A stretch of 49,122 nt of DNA, taken from assembly GCA_046497505.1 (NCBI GenBank), contig JAWOFN010000055.1, forward strand, positions 1 through 49,122, written 5' to 3'. The stretch is from JAWOFN01 sp046497505 [NCBI: bacterium] (GTDB taxonomy: Bacteria; Blakebacterota; Blakebacteria; Blakebacterales). The notes under the pieces were generated by a model, which was given only the letters and a program-made list of their open reading frames with translations, made no database searches and had not been told where the DNA came from. The translations under genes and the position numbers were made by a program. Positions 21,135-29,940 of the stretch are shown piece by piece. Within the stretch, counting starts at the first letter, position 1; each line of letters opens with the position of its first letter.

Positions 21135-21964
21135 GGAAGACCCTCTGGCTCCTGGCGGCAGCGGCAGCGGCAGCGGCGGCGGGCTGCATGGCCCAGGAAG
21201 AGCCGGTGGTGGCCCGGGTGGGTGATGCCCGCCTGACGGCTGTCCGGCTCCAGCAGTCCCTTCCCCCCGGCGTGCTGGCGGAGGGCAGCCGGGAGGAGCT
21301 CCTCGATTATGTGAACGGGTGGATCCGGAGCGAACTCCTCTACCAGACCGCTCGTGAGATGGGCTACCACCGGGACCAGCGGGTCAAGGACCGGATCCGG
21401 GAGGCGAGCCGGGAGATCATCATCGATGTCTTCCTGGAGGACGAGCTGGACATGCGCCCCTTCATCTCCGACGAGGAGATCGCCTCCTACTACCGGAACA
21501 ACCAGGACGCGTTCCGCCGCAGCAGGGAGGAGGTACAGTTCTCCGCCCTCTGGTTCGACGATCGAGCGGAGGCCCGGGAGGTCAGGGAGTTCATCCAGGG
21601 AGGCCGCAGCTTCCAGGAAGCGTCGGAGGATTCCTCGTTCCGGGTGGCCGGTTCCAGTCTCGACCCGGAGTTCGTACACCGGAACGAGATCGAGCCCTCA
21701 CTGGCCGACCTGCTCTTCCGGCTCGAGCCCGGCGTGCTCAGCGCGCCCGTCGAGGTGGAGGGGGGCTGGGTCATCGCCCGGGTCACCGACCGGCAGGAGG
21801 CCGGTTCGGTGCGCGCCCTCTGGGAGGTACACGACGACATCATGGCACGACTCGCGTCCGATCTGCGGGACCTGAAGCTGGAGGAGATGCTCTCCCGCCT
21901 GCTGGAGGAGTCGGACGTGAGCATCGACCTGGACGCCGTAACCGTAAGGGATGATCTCAGATGA
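21131..21964 (+). CDS. PrsA/SurA-like parvulin chaperone lipoprotein
   Basis: A 277-residue predicted lipoprotein starting at GTG 21131 (overlap with the previous stop). The signal peptide has an extreme Ala run and a lipobox ending AAAAGC. A helical SurA-N-like segment (LLDYVNGWIRSELLYQ, SDEEIASYYRNNQDAF) is followed by a weak PpiC-like domain (about 130-225: VQFSALWFDDRAEAREV ... EVEGGWVIARV). The usual central glycine-rich strand of active parvulins is poorly kept, so it may be a chaperone without isomerase activity. It overlaps surA by 4 bases (ATGA). Confidence 0.7.
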   Translation: MRKTLWLLAAAAAAAAAGCMAQEEPVVARVGDARLTAVRLQQSLPPGVLAEGSREELLDYVNGWIRSELLYQTAREMGYHRDQRVKDRIREASREIIIDVFLEDELDMRPFISDEEIASYYRNNQDAFRRSREEVQFSALWFDDRAEAREVREFIQGGRSFQEASEDSSFRVAGSSLDPEFVHRNEIEPSLADLLFRLEPGVLSAPVEVEGGWVIARVTDRQEAGSVRALWEVHDDIMARLASDLRDLKLEEMLSRLLEESDVSIDLDAVTVRDDLR

Positions 21965-23322
21965 GGCTGCGCACGCTCGCCCTCGCCCTGCTCCTCTCCG
22001 CCCTCACGGCCCCACCGGCCCCCGCCCAGGTCGTGGAGGCCGGTGAGGGGCCTCAGCTCGTGGACGGGATCGCGGCCATCGTGGGGAGCGAGATCATCCT
22101 CAAGAGCGAGGTGGAACTCCAGCTCACCATGACCCTGCAGCAGCAGGGCCGCAGCGTGGAGGAACTCTCTCCCCAGGAGCAGCAGGAACTCCGTTCCCGT
22201 ATCCTGGACCAGCTCATCGATGAGAGTCTCATCGTGGAGCGGGCCCGCAGGGACACCATCGAGGTCTCCCGCAGCGAGGTCGAGGATGCCATCGATCAGC
22301 GGATCGAGCAGATACGCCAGGGCCTGGGAGACGAAGAGGCCCTCCAGGAGGCGCTCCGGCAGGAGGGGATGACCCTCCAGGAGTTCCGCCGGCGCCTGCG
22401 GCCCACCATGGAGAACGACCTGCTCCGCCAGAAGCTGATGCAGGAGCTGGGGATCATCGGGACTCCGGGTCCGGTCTCCCGGCGGGAGGGGGCCCGCTTC
22501 CTGCGGGAGAACTGGCAGGATATGAGGGCCTTCCGCCACATCCTCCTCACCCCTCCGGAGGGCCTGGAGCCCGAGACGGCGGCGAAAGAGAGGATCCTGG
22601 AGCTCAGGGAGCAGATCGTCGCCGGTGAGGCGGACTTCGCCGACCTGGCCAGGGAACACTCCCAGGATCCGGGCAGTGCCCGGGCCGGCGGGGACCTGGG
22701 GACCGCCCCGCGGGGTTCCTACGTGGAGGAGTTCGAAGAGACGGTCTGGAACCTGCCGGTAGGAGAGATCAGTGAGCCGGTGAGGACCCAGTACGGGTGG
22801 CATCTCATCCAGGTCACCGAGCGGACCGAGGACGAGCAGGGTCGGGAGGTGGCCACCGTCCGGCATATCCTCCTGCGGCCGGACAGCGGCGGGGCGCTCT
22901 CCGCCGCGCTCTCGCAGGAGGTCGGCCGGGTCCGGGAGGCCCTGATGGAAGGCATGCCGTTCACGGAGGCGGTCAGCCGGTTCAGCCAGGAGCCCGGTGC
23001 GGAGGAGAGGGGCGGCTACCTCGGGATCTTCCTCATCCCCCTCGCCTCTCCCCAGAACGCACAGGTCAACAGCGACCTGCCCCAGGAGTGGGCCCGGGAA
23101 CTCCAGCCCCTGGAGCCGGAGGGATGGACCGGTCCCCTGGAGGACGAAGCAGGTCTGCACTTCCTGCAGCGCATGCCCCTCACCGACGAGGCGGTGGACC
23201 GGGTGCTCCGCTACGATTTCCCCAAGGTGGAGCGCCTGGTGAACAACCAGCGGACACAGGAGAAGATCCAGGAGTGGCTGGCGCGCCTGCGGGAAGAGAC
23301 CTACATCAAGATCAGGGAGTAA
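21961..23322 (+). CDS. surA: Periplasmic chaperone SurA (peptidyl-prolyl isomerase)
   Basis: SurA escorts outer-membrane barrel proteins through the periplasm. The 453-residue protein starts with a cleavable signal peptide (LALALLLSALTAPPAPAQ). The SurA N-domain includes VDGIAAIVGSEIILKSEVE, close to the family consensus. Two PpiC domains follow: about 190-285 (FRHILLTPPE ... AGGDLGTAPRGSYVEEFE ... TQYGWHLIQV) and about 299-400 (VRHILLRPD ... RGGYLGIFLIP ... LHFLQRMPL). It ends with a C-terminal helix. It shares the transcript with two other parvulin-like lipoproteins upstream, and pdxA follows after 8 bases, as pdxA also follows surA in E. coli. Confidence 0.92.
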   Translation: MRLRTLALALLLSALTAPPAPAQVVEAGEGPQLVDGIAAIVGSEIILKSEVELQLTMTLQQQGRSVEELSPQEQQELRSRILDQLIDESLIVERARRDTIEVSRSEVEDAIDQRIEQIRQGLGDEEALQEALRQEGMTLQEFRRRLRPTMENDLLRQKLMQELGIIGTPGPVSRREGARFLRENWQDMRAFRHILLTPPEGLEPETAAKERILELREQIVAGEADFADLAREHSQDPGSARAGGDLGTAPRGSYVEEFEETVWNLPVGEISEPVRTQYGWHLIQVTERTEDEQGREVATVRHILLRPDSGGALSAALSQEVGRVREALMEGMPFTEAVSRFSQEPGAEERGGYLGIFLIPLASPQNAQVNSDLPQEWARELQPLEPEGWTGPLEDEAGLHFLQRMPLTDEAVDRVLRYDFPKVERLVNNQRTQEKIQEWLARLREETYIKIRE

Positions 23323-23330
23323 GGAGTCCC

Positions 23331-24317
23331 GTGCCGCGGATCCTATTCACCCTGGGTGACCCGGCGGGCATCGGTCCGGAGATCGTATTGAAGGCCCTCC
23401 TTCCCCTCCGCCTGGGCGGCCACACCTCGCTGGGTGTGGTGGGGCCCCGCCGGCTATGGGAGACCGCGGCCCGGGAGATGGGGGTGCTCGGCCCGGAGGA
23501 CCAGGGGGTGGAGGTCATAGAGCCCGAGGGGAGCGAAGACCTCACCGAGGAGCGGGTCCGGGAGGTCCTCTTCAGCGGAGAGGTCTCTGCGGCGGCGGGC
23601 GGCCTCGCCCTGGCCAGTATCGAGACGGCGGCCCGCAGGGCGGGCGGCGATGCCGGCGGGACGGCGATCGTCACCGCTCCGATCAACAAGAAGGCCTTCC
23701 GGCAGGCCGGAGCGGATGTTCCCGGCCACACCGAGTGGCTGGCCGATTTCTACGGGATCCCGGTACCGGTCATGCTCCTGATCGGGGGGGGGCTCCGTGT
23801 GGCCGTCGGTACCACCCACGTCCCGCTGCGGGATGTGGCCTCCCGCCTCGACACCGACACCCTCGTGAGCCAGCTCGAGGTTCTCCATCGCGACCTGGAA
23901 GGACGATTCGGTGTGGCGGGCCCCCGTATCGCCGTACTGGCCCTGAACCCCCATGGGGGTGCGGGCGGCGAACCGGACATCGAGGAACGGGGGATCCTTC
24001 TCCCCGCCATCGAGGAGGCCCGGGCTCGCGGTATCCAGGCCGAGGGTCTCTTCAGCGCCGACGGTTTCTTCGGTCGGCGGCGCTGGGAGCCTTTCCAGGC
24101 GGTCCTGGCCCCCTATCACGACCAGGGACTCATCCCGGTCAAGATGGAGGCGGCGGGTGCGGGGGTGAACGTCACCCTGGGACTGCCCGTCATCCGCACC
24201 TCCCCCGACCACGGCACCGCGTTCGATATCGCCGGCAGGGGTGTGGCCTCCGAGGAGGCGCTCCTGGCCGCGGCGCGGATGGCGGATGTCCTGCTCAGAG
24301 GGCAGGGAGAAGGCTGA
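23331..24317 (+). CDS. pdxA: 4-hydroxythreonine-4-phosphate dehydrogenase
   Basis: PdxA oxidises 4-phosphohydroxy-L-threonine in the deoxyxylulose-5-phosphate-dependent route to pyridoxal phosphate. The GTG at 23331 is preceded by TAAGGAG; the product has 328 residues. Family motifs: FTLGDPAGIGPEI at the N-terminus, GHTEWLADFYG, TTHVPLRDV, ALNPHGGAGGEPD (usually NPHAGEGG) and APYHDQGLIPVK with the metal-binding His, then TSPDHGTAFDIAG. The surA-pdxA order is also seen in E. coli. The open frame upstream of 23331 is a shadow in surA. Confidence 0.94.
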   Translation: MPRILFTLGDPAGIGPEIVLKALLPLRLGGHTSLGVVGPRRLWETAAREMGVLGPEDQGVEVIEPEGSEDLTEERVREVLFSGEVSAAAGGLALASIETAARRAGGDAGGTAIVTAPINKKAFRQAGADVPGHTEWLADFYGIPVPVMLLIGGGLRVAVGTTHVPLRDVASRLDTDTLVSQLEVLHRDLEGRFGVAGPRIAVLALNPHGGAGGEPDIEERGILLPAIEEARARGIQAEGLFSADGFFGRRRWEPFQAVLAPYHDQGLIPVKMEAAGAGVNVTLGLPVIRTSPDHGTAFDIAGRGVASEEALLAAARMADVLLRGQGEG

Positions 24318-24402
24318 ACCCCTGCGGGTTGTCGCTCCGTCATGCCATCTTGATCCCAGAGATCACGTCCCAGACACTGAACCCCGGTCCGGTCACGCTA
24401 TC

Positions 24403-25080
24403 ATGGCCCTCGTCCAGATGTTCAACGTCTCCAAGACCTACGGCGCCGTGAAGGTGCTGGAGGAGGTCTCCCTGGTCATCGAACGGGGCGGGTTCGTCTG
24501 CCTCACCGGACCCACCGGATCGGGGAAGTCCACGCTGATGAAACTCATCTACATGGAGGAGGCCCCCTCCTCCGGACGGGTCGTGGTGGACGGCATGGTC
24601 TCCGACGAGATCAAACGCCGCCAGGTACCCTGCCTGCGCCGGCGGCTGGGAGTGCTCTTCCAGGACTACAAGCTGCTGAAGGAGCGTACCGCCTTCGAGA
24701 ACGTGGCCTTCGCCCTCCATGTCACCGGTACCTCCCGGCGGGACATCCGCCGCCAGGTGACCCGCTCCCTGACCCGGGTGGGCCTGGGGCACAAGCGGAA
24801 CGCCTTCCCCCGCGAACTCTCCGGCGGGGAACAGCAGCGGGTGGCCCTGGCACGCGCCCTGGTGAACGATCCCGTCCTCCTGCTGGCGGACGAACCCACC
24901 GGGAACCTGGACCAGGAGGCGGGGGAGGGTATCGTGGAACTCTTCAGGCAGGTGAACAGGCAGGGGACGGCGGTGCTCATGGCCACCCACAACATCCCCC
25001 TCATCGAGGGACGGGGTTTTCGGAGGATCCACATGGAGCGGGGGAGGCTGGTGTACGATGATGGGGGGGAGGGGCGATGA
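24403..25080 (+). CDS. ftsE: Cell division ATP-binding protein FtsE
   Basis: FtsE is the ATPase of the FtsEX complex, which controls peptidoglycan hydrolysis at the division site from the inner membrane. The 225-residue protein has Walker A GPTGSGKST, the Q-loop LFQDYKLL, the ABC signature LSGGEQQRVALARAL and Walker B LLLADEPTGNLD, then the H-loop MATHN. The ATG at 24403 is chosen by alignment to the usual FtsE N-terminus (IxxxNVSKTYG); no clear Shine-Dalgarno precedes it. The 85-base gap after pdxA may hold a promoter, but none is clear. It overlaps ftsX by 4 bases. Confidence 0.95.
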   Translation: MALVQMFNVSKTYGAVKVLEEVSLVIERGGFVCLTGPTGSGKSTLMKLIYMEEAPSSGRVVVDGMVSDEIKRRQVPCLRRRLGVLFQDYKLLKERTAFENVAFALHVTGTSRRDIRRQVTRSLTRVGLGHKRNAFPRELSGGEQQRVALARALVNDPVLLLADEPTGNLDQEAGEGIVELFRQVNRQGTAVLMATHNIPLIEGRGFRRIHMERGRLVYDDGGEGR

Positions 25081-25934
25081 ACCTGGGTTACGCCTTCGCC
25101 GAGGCCTTCCGCTCCCTGCGCCGGGTCCCCCTGATGAGCACGGTGGCGGTGGGGACCATCAGCCTGAGTCTCATGGTCTTCGGCCTCTTCCTGCTGGTGA
25201 CCTACAACGCGCAGGACGTCCTCCAGGAGGTACGGAGCCGGGTGGACGTGGAGGTCTACCTGGAGGAAGGGCTCACGGGGGAGGAGCTGGCCGCGGTACG
25301 ATCCCGCATCACGTCTCTCCCCGGTGTGTCCGGCGTGCGCTACATATCCAAAGAAAGGGCCCGTGAGCGGTTCGTGGCCGATTTCGGCGACACCCTCCTG
25401 GCCCTGCTGCAGGAGAACCCCCTCCCGGCCTCCTACGTGGTCTCGCTGTCGGAGGACCAGCGGACCGCTGCCGGTGCGGAACGGGTGGCCCGGAGCATCG
25501 GACCGCTGGCGGGGGTGGACGAGGTGGTCTTCGGCGGCGGCTGGGTGGACCGTCTGGACCGCCTCATCCTCGTGCTCTCCGGACTGAGTGTACTCATCGG
25601 CCTGGTGGTGAGTCTGGCGAGTGTCTTCGTCATCAGCAACACGGTCAAGCTCACGGTGTGGGCCCGGCGGGAGGCGATACAAATCATGAAACTGGTGGGG
25701 GCCACCGACCGGTTCGTCCGGCTCCCCTTCTTCATCGAGGGGACGATCCAGGGCCTGGTCGGGGCGGTCCTGGCGCTGGTCCTGATGTATGCTCTCTACG
25801 GATACGCGGCCCCGGTGATCGGAGGGGGCGTGGTGTTCCTGCCCCTCCCGGTGAGCGGTGTGGTGGTCCTCATGGGCGGTGTCCTGGGAGGGATCGGCAG
25901 TCAGGTGAGTCTCAAGCGGTTCCTGGAGGTCTGA
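25077..25934 (+). CDS. ftsX: Cell division membrane protein FtsX
   Basis: FtsX is the permease-like partner of FtsE; it passes the ATPase signal to an amidase activator or peptidase outside the membrane. The 285-residue protein has four predicted membrane helices (about 20-42, 158-188, 218-242, 258-282). A large extracytoplasmic loop lies between the first two; it contains VDVEVYLEEG, GVRYISKERAR and NPLPASYVV, the usual FtsX sequence there. It starts within an ATGA overlap with ftsE. The envC-like gene follows after 7 bases, consistent with a working FtsEX-EnvC unit. Confidence 0.94.
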   Translation: MNLGYAFAEAFRSLRRVPLMSTVAVGTISLSLMVFGLFLLVTYNAQDVLQEVRSRVDVEVYLEEGLTGEELAAVRSRITSLPGVSGVRYISKERARERFVADFGDTLLALLQENPLPASYVVSLSEDQRTAAGAERVARSIGPLAGVDEVVFGGGWVDRLDRLILVLSGLSVLIGLVVSLASVFVISNTVKLTVWARREAIQIMKLVGATDRFVRLPFFIEGTIQGLVGAVLALVLMYALYGYAAPVIGGGVVFLPLPVSGVVVLMGGVLGGIGSQVSLKRFLEV

Positions 25935-25941
25935 CCCCTTC

Positions 25942-27168
25942 ATGAGGATCGGACGGGGAAAGAAGCGCTGGCTGAGCGGGGCGGTCCTCCTCATCGCCCT
26001 GGTGGCGGCTCCCTTTGCCCTCAGCCAGCAGCCCGGCAGCATCTCCGAACTGGAGGAGAAGATCGAGGAACTCCAGGCGGAACTGGCCCGGGCGAGGCAG
26101 AACGCAGAGCGGCTGGCCGACGACGAGACCGAACAGCGGGCCTATCTGAAGGAACTGGGCACCCAGATCTCCAAGACCGAACAGCTCCTGAACGCCTACA
26201 GCAGGGACATCGAGCGCCTCAACGGCGAGGTCGACCGGCTGCAGCGCGACATCGGACGGCTGGACGGGGAGATCGTGGTGCTGAGGGAGGCGGTGGCCGG
26301 TTACGTGGCGGACCTCTACAAGCACGGACGGCACAGGACGGTGGAGACGATCCTCGGCAGCGAGAGCTTCACCCAGGCGGTACGCCGCCTGAAGGGCCTC
26401 ACCGTGGTGGCACGACGGCAGCACCAGAGCGTGGAGGAGCTGGCCAGGACCCGGAACGATCTCGCCGACTCCCGGGCGGAGATGGTGGAGAACCTGGCCT
26501 CCATCCGTCAGCGGCAGCAGGCCAGCCGCAGGGAGCAGCGCCAGCTGGCCCAGGCCCGTCAGAAGACCGAGGGCATCCTCGACCGGATCGCCCAGGACAA
26601 GCAGCAGGTTCAGCAGGCCATCGAGGAGGCCAACGCGGAGATCGCCCGTCTGATCGAGGAGAAACAGGAACTGCTGAGGAGGCGCCGGGCCGCCGGACTC
26701 CCCCTGGACATCGAACTGGGGGGGTTCGAGGGCCGGCGGGGCCGGATGCCGTGGCCCCTCTCCAGCACGAAGGGGGGCGGCACGGTGGTCCGACGGTTCG
26801 GGCGCCTCCGGGGCGTGGACGGAACGGTGACACGCTCTCCGGGGATCGATATCCTGGCTCCCGACGCCTCCACCCGGATCGTGGCGGTACACAACGCCGT
26901 GGTACTGGAGGTCCACTGGCTGGAGTTCCTGGGTACCGTCATCATCCTCGACCACGGAGACGGCTACGCCACCGTATACACCAACGCGGAGAACCTGCGG
27001 GTGGGGGTGGACGACCCCGTACCCGCGGGTTTCGACATGGGGACGGTGGGCCGCTCCCTGCGGCCTGCGGGAGACGAACCGGACGGCCACCTGCTGCGCT
27101 TCAGCATCTATGGACAGAACGGGTTCCTGGACCCCATGCCCTGGTTCGGGGAGACGATCGCACGATGA
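25942..27168 (+). CDS. EnvC-like coiled-coil protein with degenerate M23 (LytM) domain
   Basis: A 408-residue exported protein: signal peptide (VLLIALVAAPFALSQQ), a long coiled coil (about 32-240, many Glu/Gln/Arg heptads), and a LytM-type domain (about 275-400). The LytM domain has lost most zinc ligands of active M23 peptidases. The first site reads SPGIDILAP, with Asp but no His, the middle YATVYTN lacks the usual His, and the final HxH reads HLLRF. E. coli EnvC is also inactive and acts by switching on amidases. Its place directly after ftsEX supports the same role, so a cell-wall amidase is expected elsewhere. It overlaps holB by 4 bases. Confidence 0.85.
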   Translation: MRIGRGKKRWLSGAVLLIALVAAPFALSQQPGSISELEEKIEELQAELARARQNAERLADDETEQRAYLKELGTQISKTEQLLNAYSRDIERLNGEVDRLQRDIGRLDGEIVVLREAVAGYVADLYKHGRHRTVETILGSESFTQAVRRLKGLTVVARRQHQSVEELARTRNDLADSRAEMVENLASIRQRQQASRREQRQLAQARQKTEGILDRIAQDKQQVQQAIEEANAEIARLIEEKQELLRRRRAAGLPLDIELGGFEGRRGRMPWPLSSTKGGGTVVRRFGRLRGVDGTVTRSPGIDILAPDASTRIVAVHNAVVLEVHWLEFLGTVIILDHGDGYATVYTNAENLRVGVDDPVPAGFDMGTVGRSLRPAGDEPDGHLLRFSIYGQNGFLDPMPWFGETIAR

Positions 27169-28316
27169 GTGCCGGCCCCTTCCTCGACCACGACCGGCCG
27201 CGGCGCCTGCTCGGGAAGGCCCTCATCACCGGTGAGCTCCCTCCGGCCTTCCTCTTCCTGGGACCGCACGGCACCGGGAAGGAGGAGGCTGCCCTGGCCC
27301 TGGCGAGGGGGCTGAACTGCACGGGGCCTGCCGGTGCCGCCGATCTCTTCGCCTCACCGGGGGCGGAGCGGGAGGCGGCCGACGAGGGGCCGGTCCTGGG
27401 GGGGTGCGGGCGCTGCACGGCCTGCATGCGCATCGGCCGTTACAGCCATCCCGACGTGGTGGTGCGCCTCCCCCTGCCGAAACCTAAGAAGGAGCGGGAG
27501 CCGGCAGACCCCACCGGGGCCCTGGCCTACAAGGCCGAGAACCCCTATCGGGACCCCCCCCTGGACGGAGGCAAGGCCGGGATCCGGGTGGACGACGTCC
27601 GGGAGGTGGTCCGCATGCTGGCCATGGCCCCGGTGGAGGGAGAGAAGCGGGTGGTCGTCCTGCGGGACGCGGAGGAGATGACCGAGCAGGCCCAGAACGC
27701 CCTGCTGAAGTCGCTGGAGGAGCCGCCCGAGCACACCCTCTTCATCCTCACCGCCCGCCGTCCGGATGCGCTGCTCCCCACCGTGCTCTCCCGCTCCCGG
27801 GTGATCCACTTCGGACCGCTGGCCCCGGAGGTCATCGCCTCCTACCTGGCGTCGGAGGAGGAGATCGACCCGGATCGGGCCCGGGAGGTCGCCGTGCTGG
27901 CCCGGGGGAGCATGAAGCGGGCGCTGGAGATCGTGGAGGAAGGGGTGCGGGGCCGGGAGGATGCCCTCCAGCTCCTGGGATGGGCTGCGGCGGGGGAGCG
28001 GCGGGAAGCCATGGCCTGGGCCTCCGACCTGGTCTTCAAGAGTGCGGGAGGGGCCTTCGACGAGGCCCGGGCGGTACTGGAGGAACTGACCAGCTTGACG
28101 AGGGACATCGCGGCCGTACAGGCGGGGGAAGCGGGAAAGCTCCTCAACCCGGACCAGCAGGAGCTGCTGGCCAGGATCGGCCGCCAGGCCGCCCCGGGCG
28201 CCGGTCTGAAGGCGCTGGAAGCGACGCTGCGAGCCCGCGGCGAGGTTGACAGCTTTCTCAATCTGGCCTTGATTTACTCCACGCTCTACGAGAGACTGGC
28301 CGAGCTCGCCGCCTGA
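27165..28316 (+). CDS. holB: DNA polymerase III delta-prime subunit
   Basis: Delta-prime is part of the clamp loader that opens and places the beta clamp. The ATG at 27165 overlaps the previous stop (ATGA) and gives 383 residues. It has a P-loop-like GPHGTGKE (33-40), a zinc-binding CGRCTAC segment, the family stretch RDAEEMTEQAQNALLKSLEE and TVLSRSRVIHF. The usual SRC motif is SRS here, and an insert of about 30 residues rich in Lys, Pro and Asp (PLPKPKKEREPADP onwards) follows the zinc segment. DnaX proteins share many of these features, but the lack of a C-terminal tau domain and the length favour HolB. Confidence 0.85.
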   Translation: MSAGPFLDHDRPRRLLGKALITGELPPAFLFLGPHGTGKEEAALALARGLNCTGPAGAADLFASPGAEREAADEGPVLGGCGRCTACMRIGRYSHPDVVVRLPLPKPKKEREPADPTGALAYKAENPYRDPPLDGGKAGIRVDDVREVVRMLAMAPVEGEKRVVVLRDAEEMTEQAQNALLKSLEEPPEHTLFILTARRPDALLPTVLSRSRVIHFGPLAPEVIASYLASEEEIDPDRAREVAVLARGSMKRALEIVEEGVRGREDALQLLGWAAAGERREAMAWASDLVFKSAGGAFDEARAVLEELTSLTRDIAAVQAGEAGKLLNPDQQELLARIGRQAAPGAGLKALEATLRARGEVDSFLNLALIYSTLYERLAELAA

Positions 28317-28374
28317 GGGCCGTCTCGAAGTCCCTCGTTCGCAGTCTGCTATCCTCCTTTCCCCGGTGTGACCT

Positions 28375-29940
28375 GTGAGACGTCCTGACCAGCCATTCTA
28401 CGTCACCACGCCGATCTACTACGTGAACGGCAGGCCCCATATCGGGCATGCCTACACGACCATCCTGGCCGATGTCCTCACCCGGTATCACCGGCTGTTC
28501 GGGGACCGGGCCTACTTCCTGACCGGGACGGACGAGCACGGTCTGAAGGTCCAGGAGGCCGCCGAGGCGGAGGGGATGGAACCCAGGCCCTACTGTGACC
28601 AGATGGTCACACGCTTCCAGGACCTGTGGGAGCATCTGTACATCGACTACGACCGGTTCATGCGCACCACCGACGCGGACCATATCGCCTATGTCCAGGA
28701 GGTCCTCCAGCGCCTCTACGACGAGGACCAGATCTACTCCGCGGCCTACACCGGCTGGTACTGCGTGCCGGATGAGCGGTTCTGGACCGAGAAGGACCTG
28801 GTGGAGGGGAAGTGCCCGGAGTGCGGCAGGGAGGTGGTCGAACTCCAGGAAGAGAACTACTTCTTCAAGATGGGCCAGTTCCGGGAGTGGCTCATCGAGC
28901 ACATCGAGACCCATCCCGGTTTCATCTTCCCCGATACCCGCCGGAACGAGGTCCTGGGTTTCCTCCGCCAGGGACTGGGCGATCTGTGCATCAGCCGGCC
29001 CAAGAGCAGGCTGGAGTGGGGCATCACCCTCCCCTTCGACGAGGACTACGTCACCTACGTCTGGTTCGACGCCCTTCTGAACTATGTGAGCGCGGTGCGG
29101 GGCGAGAGACGACCCGAGGACGGCGTGGATTGGTGGCCCGCCACCCTGCACCTCATCGGCAAGGACATCGTGACCACGCACTGTGTCTACTGGCCCACCA
29201 TGCTGAGGGCTGCGGGACTGGAATTGCCGGAGCGGATCGCAGCGCACGGCTGGTGGCTCGTCGAGGAGGAGAAGATGTCCAAGAGCCGGGGGAACGTCGT
29301 GCAGCCCCTGGAACTCGCCGACCGTTACGGGGTCGATGCTTTCCGCTACTTCCTCATGCGGGAGATGAGCGTGGGGCAGGACCGCTCCTTCAGTGAGGTG
29401 GACCTCATCCAGCGCTACAACAGCGACCTGGCCAACGACCTGGGGAACGCCCTGAACAGGGTCACGAAGATGGTGGGCCGCTACCGCGGGGGGGTCCTCC
29501 GCGACCCGGGTGCCCTCACCGACGAGCTGGAAGCGGGCATGCGCAGGACGTGTGAGGAAGCACCGATCCGGGTCCGGACCTTCATCGAGGCGCTCTCCCC
29601 GGGCGAAGCGGTGGATGCCGCGCTGGACCTGGTGAGGGCCACCAACCGGTACTTGGAGCAGCGGGAGCCGTGGCAGCTGGCCAAGGACGAGGAGCGGGGC
29701 GAGCTGCTGGACGCGGTACTCTACACCTCGGCCGAGACGCTGCGGATAGCCGCGGTGCTCCTGGGCCCGGTCATGCCGGCGAAGACCCGCCAGATGCTGG
29801 AACAGCTGGGCAGGTCCCCCACCGGGGACGCCCGGTTCGAGGAGCTCACCGCCTGGGGGATGCTGCAGGCGGGGGACCAGATCCCGGGCGGCGAGGGACT
29901 CTTCCCCCGGGCGGAACTCCCCGAGGAGCTGGACTCCTGA
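28375..29940 (+). CDS. metG: Methionyl-tRNA synthetase
   Basis: MetRS charges initiator and elongator tRNA-Met. The protein starts at GTG 28375 and has 521 residues. The HIGH motif is HIGH at residues 22-25 (RPHIGHAY) and the KMSKS motif is KMSKS at 300-304. A single CPEC zinc knuckle is present in the connective peptide (GKCPECGREV). The length ends after the anticodon-binding helical domain (LEQREPWQLAKDE); the C-terminal tRNA-binding domain of E. coli MetRS is absent, as in many bacteria. It overlaps tatD by one base. A short 58-base gap precedes it, with no clear promoter. Confidence 0.96.
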   Translation: MRRPDQPFYVTTPIYYVNGRPHIGHAYTTILADVLTRYHRLFGDRAYFLTGTDEHGLKVQEAAEAEGMEPRPYCDQMVTRFQDLWEHLYIDYDRFMRTTDADHIAYVQEVLQRLYDEDQIYSAAYTGWYCVPDERFWTEKDLVEGKCPECGREVVELQEENYFFKMGQFREWLIEHIETHPGFIFPDTRRNEVLGFLRQGLGDLCISRPKSRLEWGITLPFDEDYVTYVWFDALLNYVSAVRGERRPEDGVDWWPATLHLIGKDIVTTHCVYWPTMLRAAGLELPERIAAHGWWLVEEEKMSKSRGNVVQPLELADRYGVDAFRYFLMREMSVGQDRSFSEVDLIQRYNSDLANDLGNALNRVTKMVGRYRGGVLRDPGALTDELEAGMRRTCEEAPIRVRTFIEALSPGEAVDAALDLVRATNRYLEQREPWQLAKDEERGELLDAVLYTSAETLRIAAVLLGPVMPAKTRQMLEQLGRSPTGDARFEELTAWGMLQAGDQIPGGEGLFPRAELPEELDS

